From the NCBI GenBank assembly GCA_047967505.1, contig CM106541.1: 64,000 nucleotides of DNA; one strand, 5' to 3'. Of the stretch, positions 57,471 to 64,000 are shown one piece after another (position 1 is the first letter of the stretch; every line of letters begins with the position of its first letter). The stretch is from Dipteris shenzhenensis (lineage: Eukaryota > Polypodiophyta > Polypodiopsida > Gleicheniales). Both the position numbers and the translations under genes were made by a program. Below the pieces are notes generated by a model. It saw only the letters and a program-made list of their open reading frames with translations. It ran no database searches and was not told the origin of the DNA.

Positions 57471-57659
57471 CCCATCATTGATATTGGCAAAACTATTTTA
57501 CATATTGTCTCATTCTCCTCACCTCACTTAATTCTTGTATATGTGGGCTTGCAAAAAAGCATTGATGTTTTTGTTAAAATTATGTGCTTTGGTAATCATG
57601 GGCAATGTTTGGAAAGCAATGATGTACACTAAAATCTCACTTTTTGTATTCTCTATTTT

Positions 57660-57860
57660 GTGTCTAAATACGCATCTCAATACGCATCTAATTCTTGGTG
57701 TAGATGTGCTAATACACATGCAAATAGATGCTCTGACAGACGCATTATTAGATGGGCCCATATTTTCTCAGTGTAGACGTGCTAATAGATGTGTCAATAC
57801 ACACGCAAATAACCGACCTATTAGACACACTATTAGATGCACCTGTAATTTCTCTATGTA
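57660..57860 (+). repeat. E3 right subterminal repeats
   Basis: TAGATGYG / AATACGCATCT / TAGACGTGCTAATAGATGTG units, more decayed than in E1 (TG or CA where E1 has CG). The left end has a similar array at 50764-51080. Confidence 0.75.
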
Positions 57861-58062
57861 CCATAAGAGCCCATGAGTGACCTTGAGAGGGGGAGCTAGC
57901 AATGAAGGGTGGCACATGCTTGATAACCAAATATCAAATCTTTCTACCTTGGGACTAGTGGTGGTGGCAAGGTTCACTTCATAACACATTTTTTAGGTAT
58001 ACAGGCCCATTATTTTGCGCGCCTATCAAGCATGTCTATAGTTGCTTTGTGTTGTTGTGGTT

Positions 58063-59813
58063 ACAAACCCTTACCGACTCATGCCAAGTGGTGGAGGAGT
58101 CATGGAACCATCCCAAATTCTCATCCAATCTCTTGCAGTGAGTGACTGTGGGGGGAGTTCATTCCAAGGGGAAACATATATTCTAGGATGATCAAGTGAA
58201 AGAAATCGATGGTGATTCTGATAGATGACCTTATTCAATGCATCTACCCGTGACGTGCATGGTAACCTGATGTAGTGAGACCTGAACAATAGACGCAATT
58301 AAGAGTTCAAGGTGGGTTCAGGGTGCCACATAGATTGCCTACTTATAATTAAAAGTTCAATGCTTATTTGAACACTCGCCATAGCCTGGGAGTCATGCAT
58401 CATCCACATTAAGACTGCTTTTCAATTGAAGTCTCATGATGAGGGAGGCATCATGCACCTTGATACATGTCCAAAGTATCTCTAGCTCATCAATCAAAGG
58501 TTCCAAACAAACATCAGGATTTTTGACTTTATGTTTCCCTAGAATTAGAAGGGATAACATAACATGTCCTTTCTTAATCGCCATAGAGGGTGGAAGATGA
58601 TAATTCACCAATATCACTAGTCATACACTATAAGAGGTGCTTTTGAGACCAAATGGGTTCACACTGTCCATACCCAATCCAAGTCTCAAGTTCCTAGGTT
58701 CTTCCTTGAAGCTTGGCCATGTGTCTTCAATATGCTTCCACGCAGGAGTATCTATGGGAATTCTCCACTTGCCATTGGTTGATCGATGGGAGGAATGCGA
58801 TGACATGAACTCTGCAATGGATTTGCACTTGAACATATGTTGGATGCGAGGGATTATGGGAAAATGTCGCGGAACCTTATGAGGCACATCCAAAGTTTTG
58901 AGATTTGCTCTATATTTTGCCTCTCCACAAGTAGGACACTCTCTTGCATCCTTATGTGGTCCACGAAATAGAATGCAATCATTGACGCATGCATGGATGC
59001 ACTTGTAATCTAATCCTCCAAGAGAGGTCACATGTTGCCTTGCCATATCTCTTGAGGTCAGTAATTTATTCTCCCTTAGAAGCATTTTACAGAATAGCTT
59101 GCACGTGAAGACCATATATGAGAAAAAGCATTCGAGTAATTGACCCACTAGCATAATTCACCATGTTTGCAAAATAGACTTTAAAGCTTACTTGAGTAAT
59201 GCATTCAAACTTGCATTGCTCCATCCATAGATGGTATGCAAGTTTAGTAACTGAAGGGAGGCACGTAGAACAGAGAATGTGAACCCCTCAAATAGTGGAG
59301 TTGATGCTGCAGTAAAAGATCATCTTGCTCAATGCTATCATCCCTACCTGAGGATTGATGGACATATAAATCCCACACCATATCATCAAACACGGCCTTG
59401 TGAGGTAATGGCAGAGGGCTACTATCACCATCACTCCATGCATCTGTAACGGTTCCTCCTGAAGATCCCACCTCATATGGCTGACGCTTCGCCTCCTCAC
59501 GAGGAGCATAGGGCAACATATGCAGGTGTGGCACTGTATCCATTATCAAATTAAAAAGGGATTGGATCATATATCAAACACATGACCACCCATAGGTATC
59601 TCAATCAACCTTAACTCTTTAACACTTACCATGTTTATGGTCGCATCCCATTCTCCATACTTTAAGACGTGATTGAGTGTAATTCTACGTGCACAATACA
59701 TGTTTCCTTGACATCGATCACACATACATTTGATTTTTTGCTCTAACCACATTTCGCAATGGTGGATATGGAGGGATTCATCCTCATTGGAGCTATTTGT
59801 TGAAGATGGACAT
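58063..59813 (-). pseudogene. E2 tnp2, 5' part
   Basis: Start at ATG 59813, but two bases are missing just after it relative to E1, shifting the frame. CDRCQGNMYCARRITLNHVL (exon 1), MLPYAPREEAKR (exon 2, near 59530), VTSLGGLDYKCIHACVNDCI and CPTCGEAKY (58621-59108), MILVNYHLPPSMAIKKGH and VCLEPLIDELEIL (58393-58617), then NHHRFLSLDHPRI (58071-58290), ending at the E3 insertion. Confidence 0.7.
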
Positions 59814-59879
59814 CCTATAGATAAACAATCCATAAAATGTGTTCTTGCATGAGTTGTAAATGTCAAAACTCTGTGTAGT

Positions 59880-60135
59880 ATCAAAACATCCTCTCTTTTC
59901 TCCTCTCTTTCCTTCTCTCTTTTTCTCTCTTTTATCCTCACTTTTTCTCTCTTTTTCCTTCTCTCTTTTATCCTCTCTTTTCATCTCTTTTTGTCTCTTT
60001 TTCTCTCTTATCTCCTCTCTTTCTCTCTCTTTTTTCTCCTCTCTTTTCTCCTTTTTCTTCTCTCTTTTTCTCTCTTTTTTCTCCTCTCCTTTCCTCTCCT
60101 TTTACCTCTCTTTCCTTCTCTCTTTATCCCCATGT
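59880..60135 (+). repeat. C/T-rich microsatellite between E2's divergent genes
   Basis: CTCTCTTTTTCTCTCTTTTWTCCTC units. The ORFs over it are compositional. Confidence 0.85.
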
Positions 60136-60334
60136 GAAGCTTCAATAGCCTAACATTGAGCAAGCAGATACAGACTTCTGTCACTCTAATTCAAAGAATG
60201 TAGGAGTCTGTAAATGCTTGCTCAATGTCAGGCTGTAACTCTATTTTTCCTTTTGCACAATGGAAAGAGGGCATGCATGATGAAAAGAGGTCATGCTCAA
60301 TGGTAATCTTCTTCTTTTCTTTTCTTCAGTTCCT

Positions 60335-61045
60335 CATGTGGCTAGGAAGCTCTTCAGCCTCACCTAATCTTCGGGATGCCATCTTTCGAGAGTTATATAA
60401 CATTTTGGGGCACCCTCCCACCCCTGGGGAGTTATACACATACATGACGGGTACTCCAAACACCCCCCAGGAGTCGGCAATACAGACTCCAAACCTTGCC
60501 AACCCCACACCAACTGAGATTACCCCAGTGGAGTTGAGAGAGCCCAACTAGCTATAGAGCCGAGCCCCTTCTGCCCCCCTGTGGTTAGGAGGCCCTTCTG
60601 CCTCACAAAGCCACTAGTGTACTCTCATGCAGTCGAGAGTCACTTCTCCAGCTACAAGTGGCTAGTGTACTCCCGTGCAGTCGAGAGTCGCTTCTCCAGC
60701 TATGAGTGGCCAGCGTACTAGCTCAACATGACAAGGCAGCAGACGTAGTAGCACGGAGAGCGGTGGGGGATGCATGGCATAGTGCTTTGGGGGGGTAATG
60801 GTGGGGGCGGGGATGATTCAGATGATGCACACATGCTAGAGGGTGATGGTGCGATCTTCTATGACATCACTCAACCAAGAGGCATGTTTATGGATGCATG
60901 GGGGAAGGACATCATGGCCTTCATGCACCCTATAATTGCTAACAACTTCAGAGATTACTTTATTCACTACAAAGACCAGCTAGAAAAGTTGGCTGATGAG
61001 ACCCTCACTAGTGTTTGCTCCAGGTATCCCAATCCCCCCAATGTT
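60335..61045 (+). pseudogene. E2 gene 1, truncated
   Basis: MWLGSSSASPNLRDAIFREL, NILGHPPTPGELYTYMTGTP, then a stop (TAG near 60549) and a scrambled middle in which CAGTCGAGAGTCRCTTCTCC + AGCTAYRAGTGGC is duplicated (about 60630 and 60678). It resumes as GGDDSDDAHMLEGDGAIFYD, MDAWGKDIMAFMHPIIANNF, then ends at the deletion junction near 61045 after NPPNVQ. Confidence 0.65.
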
Positions 61046-62034
61046 CAAGTCCCACAAATTCTCTTTCATAAGCACAAATTTGATTTTCATTTGCCAAGTG
61101 TCAAAACCTTGGCCATTGAACTTGTCTATCTTAAAGGTGGCCATGAAAGGGTCTTACCTTTATGTTTAGGCAGTGTTTGCTCTCTTACAAATGGTTTATG
61201 AGTCTCAACCATACAAGTGCATATTGCAAGCCATAAAATCAGAAAATCCTAAACTTTTTGCATCAAAATAATAATATGGTTTATGTGACTTTTCCTTCAC
61301 AAGTTTTGTTACCTTCCTATTGACATATCTAGGCACTTGTTTCTTCTTCTTTGCTTTCACATATGAAGCATTGGAAGATAAACAAGAGCTAGGCATTATT
61401 AGCCAATAATTTTCTATCAATAAGTCATCTCCAAGCTTGCATCAAGAATTCAACAATAAAAAATGCCCCAAACTGAAGAGTAAAAAACAAAGTAATTTGG
61501 GGGGCTCAATTCAACTTGATGAAGAGTGCATTCAAGGGGCATTTGAGCATATTGAAAGCTTGATTACCAATGAAGATCCAACGGAGAGGAATGGTGCAAT
61601 CAGGCACTCAAACATCTGAGACAGTTGTGCCTTCTTCAACTGTGAAAAATGCCAATACTCCTCACTCTAGCAAGCTTTGGTCTTCAAATTTGGATACAAG
61701 GCAACTCATAGTATTGCCCAGCTTGTGCTCAAAGCATTTGTTGAGATATGGCTCCAACAGGCGGAATTACGCGACACATCAATGCATTATATTTGTGTCG
61801 GCATGCGCAACAAAGAGCATCTCTCTCTAATTGCTTGGGGTTGGAAGGTCGCCTATATGCAAGGAGCATGGTTGAAAGGGATTTGGGAATTGTCCACTAC
61901 AGAGGGATAACAAGATCTTGCAAAAACTTTGGAGAAGAGGGGAAGAGGGCGCTTCAAAATGGAGGTGGTGGAGATGATGATGAGGTGGCACTTTCAAGGT
62001 GGATTCTCTAGAGCCTAGGGGCTCTGATACCAAA
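61046..62034 (-). mobile_element. LTR retrotransposon internal remnant with primer binding site
   Basis: On the minus strand, TGGTATCAGAGC (62032-62021), complementary to initiator Met-tRNA, lies 2 nt inside the LTR. About 1 kb of internal sequence follows. It has open patches on both strands, but I recognise no gag or pol motif. It ends at the junction with E2. Confidence 0.7.
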
Positions 62035-62394
62035 TGAAGAGATGGGTTGGATAGAAGAGATTCATGATGAAACATGGGAAGAGCATCAGTGAATCCAAAA
62101 GCATGTGTATTGAAATGAAGGGAGAACCTTCCTTATATAGAGTGGAGAGGAAGGTGTCCTAGATCATAGGCACCTCCCCTACATCAGTGGCAATCAGCCC
62201 CTACATCATAGGAACTACCTAAATCAAAGGAACCTCCCATGTGGGGGGGACCTTGTACTTACATCATCACCTATGTCATGGTTTGACACCTCATAGCACT
62301 AGATGTGCTTCTTCTACACACACACACACAAATGTGACTCCCCTAGATGCACACATGCACCTTAGAGCAAGCCCTTATCACATTTATCCCAACA
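62035..62394 (-). repeat. Right LTR (5' LTR of a minus-strand retrotransposon), 360 bp
   Basis: Plus-strand ends TGAAGAG and CCCAACA (TGTTGGG...CTCTTCA on the minus strand). TATA-like CTATATAAGG lies on the minus strand near 62135. Flank ATAAG at 62395-62399 against CTAAG at 41241-41245 suggests a 5 bp target duplication with one change. It contains the uninterrupted version of the E1 and E2 target sites. Confidence 0.85.
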
Positions 62395-62399
62395 ATAAG

Positions 62400-63165
62400 T
62401 CATCTGCGTCCTTGCTCCCTTCTTCATCACCTTCTTCATCGCCTTCTTCCTCCTTAGTATCCTTGCCTTCTTCCTCCTGAATATCCCTAGGGGCCTATAA
62501 ACAAGGGACAACATGTATCAATGTATGAGAAATCAAATCTTTATTTACAATATTGACATTATTTAAGTACTTTTAAATACCTGGGGGGGCGCTCCAGTAG
62601 CCCATATATACTGCTCCTTAGTAATCAACCCCTCAACATAGAAGTGCCTCCATGTATGTCGTTTGCAATGTCCAAGATGGTAGGCTGTCTCAATAGGAGT
62701 AGGGTACCTGCTCATGATATCAAGCTACAAGATGATACAATTTGCAGAGTGGTTAGTATAAAGAAACAACCTCATAATAAACCACATAAACACAATATAA
62801 TTTGAGATCGATACTTAAAAATTGGGCCTCCCATGATGCAATATTCCTTGTTCCAAAATGCGCCTTTCCATGCTCCATTTGGATCCTTTGTGTCTCCATG
62901 TGCTGCAGACTGGGGTCCACTTTTGCTTCCTTCATTGCTTTCTTTCACTCACGCTTATGAGTGGTGTAGGGCTGGCCCTTGGTGGTTGACCTCCCTCTCT
63001 CTTAGCAATCTCGGCTAGTGCATGCATCTTAAGCAAAGATCTTTTTTTGGCAATTATAATGGTAATCTTTGACTTTGCCCATTTCTCTGTGAACTCAAGA
63101 TTGGGGGGATTGGGATACCTAGAGTGTACAACATTGATGGTATCATCAGCCAACCTTTTTTTGTA
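62400..63165 (-). pseudogene. CACTA copy E0, gene 1 continuation
   Basis: The acidic last exon (62400-62495), a middle exon with TWRHFYVEGL-like sequence (about 62582-62727), and part of the first exon (WAKSKITIIIAKKRSLLKMH, HALAEIAKREGGQPP, RYPNPPNLEFTEKW) are in the minus orientation. They continue the gene whose stop codon lies at 41236. Homology stops near 63165. Confidence 0.65.
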
Positions 63166-63331
63166 AAGCCAAAGTGACTTTTCCAAAGGTTCCTCCAAGG
63201 TCTCTACACACTTGGATGCAATTAAAGTTACCGACAAAGCTTTCCACAGAGCTTCTCCTTCCTCCCACAGAGCTGCTAAGCTTCAAGCATTCACGCACGC
63301 TTAGCTAGATCACCCGGGCTCTAATACCAGT
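63166..63331 (-). mobile_element. Second LTR retrotransposon, internal start and primer binding site
   Basis: TGGTATTAGAGCCC on the minus strand (63329-63316), a Met-tRNA type primer site, adjoins the LTR. The internal sequence is truncated against E0. Confidence 0.6.
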
Positions 63332-63502
63332 TGAGAGTGCTCTAAACGAAAGCAAGAACGAAAGAGGGAGAGAGAGAGACAGAGAGCCACACAAGTTTTG
63401 GTGGGTGCAGAACCACCCTAATCTTCTTTTTCATTCATTTATATATGTGTTTGAGTATTGTATATAACCGGGGTAAAGGCACAGTGACCTTTAACCCCCA
63501 CA
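63332..63502 (-). repeat. Second LTR, about 171 bp
   Basis: Plus-strand ends TGAGAGTGC and CCCCCACA (TGTGGGGG...ACTCTCA on the minus strand). It has a GA-rich patch and a TATATATGTG-like sequence. It interrupts the integrase to its right just after the Met-Asn-Arg codons. Confidence 0.6.
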
Positions 63503-64000
63503 TCCTGTTCATTATGTAGACTACTGTAGCAACTGCTTTAGCCCAATAATAATTTGGAAGGTCTTTTTCATTGAGCATGGCATGAGATACCTCTCCAATA
63601 TGCCTGTTTTTCCTTTTTGCAAGTCCATTTTGCTGTGGGGTATGATTGCATGAATATTGCTGCTTTATGCCATGCTCCTGTAGGAAACTTGCAAACTCAT
63701 TTGAGAGGTACTCTCCCCCTCCATCTGACCTTAGGCATTTTATTTGCAGGCCTGTTTCTTTTTCAACCATAGCTTTAAAAGCTTTGAAATGCCCAAACAC
63801 TTCACTTTTCTTTTTCATAAAATACACCCAAACTTTTCTGTTGTAGTCATCAATAAAAGTGACAAAATAATGACAGCCTCCAATAGATGCAGCTTTAGTA
63901 GTCCACACATTAGAGTGGATTAATTACAATGGCCTCTTACTCTCTTGAACCTATCTAGGAAATGGTTTCCTTGCTTGTTTTCCAAATTGACACGCTTCAC
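63503..64000 (-). pseudogene. Ty1/copia-type integrase, partial and mutated
   Basis: The minus-strand frame shows the pre-integrase Cys motif (CEACQFGK, near 63990), two stops near 63945 and 63925, then the integrase core: YFVTFIDDYNRKVWVYFM, KCLRSDGGGEYLSNEF, CNHTPQQNGLAKRKNR, YYWAKAV. Of the three catalytic acidic positions, the first is Asn and the last is Lys here, so it cannot be active. It begins beyond the window and is cut at 63503 by the second LTR. Confidence 0.8.

Larger units (their letters stand above)
50744..58059 (+). mobile_element. CACTA-type transposon E3, nested in E2
   Basis: 5' end CACAACAAGACAAAGCA (50744-50760); 3' end TGCTTTGTGTTGTTGTG (58043-58059), inverted with one mismatch over 17 bp. 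Target duplication GTT at 50741-50743 and 58060-58062. Joining the flanks restores the intron of E2 tnp2 (CATAATAGTT and ACAAACCCTTAC), as seen intact in E3's own copy near 55210. Length 7,316 bp. Confidence 0.9.
49072..61045 (-). mobile_element. CACTA-type transposon E2, inverted, split by E3, right end lost
   Basis: The left terminus CACAACAAGACAAAGCA at 49072-49088 lies 16 bp after E1's target duplication, in the left LTR. tnp2 runs on the minus strand (59813 down to 49398, split by E3 at 50744-58059) and gene 1 on the plus strand (60335-61045). At about 61045 gene 1 stops abruptly and unrelated retrotransposon sequence follows, so the right terminus has been deleted. Confidence 0.8.

Noticed and set aside
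1-64000. tRNA or rRNA genes
   Set aside because: No cloverleaf with A and B boxes and no rRNA core sequence was noticed; the Met-tRNA complementary sites at 62021-62032 and 63316-63329 are retrotransposon primer sites.

Overview
This is nuclear DNA of a land plant. It has TTTAGGG-type telomere-like repeats, GT-AG introns, CACTA-type (En/Spm, tnp2) transposons, LTR retrotransposons primed by initiator Met-tRNA, and one plant 2-oxoglutarate oxygenase gene. I cannot name the species. The old, decayed repeats fit a large plant genome. Only one gene, the oxygenase at 36866-38195, looks intact; nearly everything else is repeat or broken mobile DNA.

Layout. (1) 1-20907 is a tandem satellite array of ~182 bp monomers in an A-B-C order. 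It is split by one large insertion at 130-13582. The insertion is flanked by CTTA on both sides, has matching inverted ends of at least 26 bp, and leaves the monomer order unbroken (B before it, C after it). Inside are two broken small paralogous genes (minus strand), two outward-facing telomere-like blocks, a 2.3 kb polypyrimidine tract studded with CCGCGG palindromes, a promoter-like module, and a broken transposase-like gene of the DUF7869 type. (2) 20908-33780 holds G-rich and GA-rich tracts with a second palindrome family and two more copies of the promoter-like module. These are followed by a ~3.2 kb reading frame broken by two stops and a DDE-like remnant, probably another old DNA transposon. 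(3) 33780-36057 holds an RNase H fragment fused to a CACTA gene fragment. (4) 36058-40640 holds the oxygenase gene, with a TATA box and a tandem TGACG (as-1-like) element just upstream. (5) 40642-63165 is a nest. CACTA copy E0 is split by an LTR retrotransposon. Its left LTR took CACTA copies E1 and E2, and E2 took E3. Target duplications (GAT, GTT, near-perfect CTAAG/ATAAG) and an empty-site match support the order. (6) 63166-64000 is a second LTR inside a decayed Ty1/copia integrase.

Each CACTA copy carries two divergent genes: a minus-type gene 1 (Pro/Ser-rich plus a basic domain) and tnp2 with DUF4218/DUF4216-like regions. No copy has an intact transposase. E1 is damaged mainly by nonsense codons, and sibling copies show that these arose by C-to-T or G-to-A change. 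This fits mutation of methylated cytosine. E3 carries an inverted duplication of its own tnp2 start, a possible hairpin RNA source.
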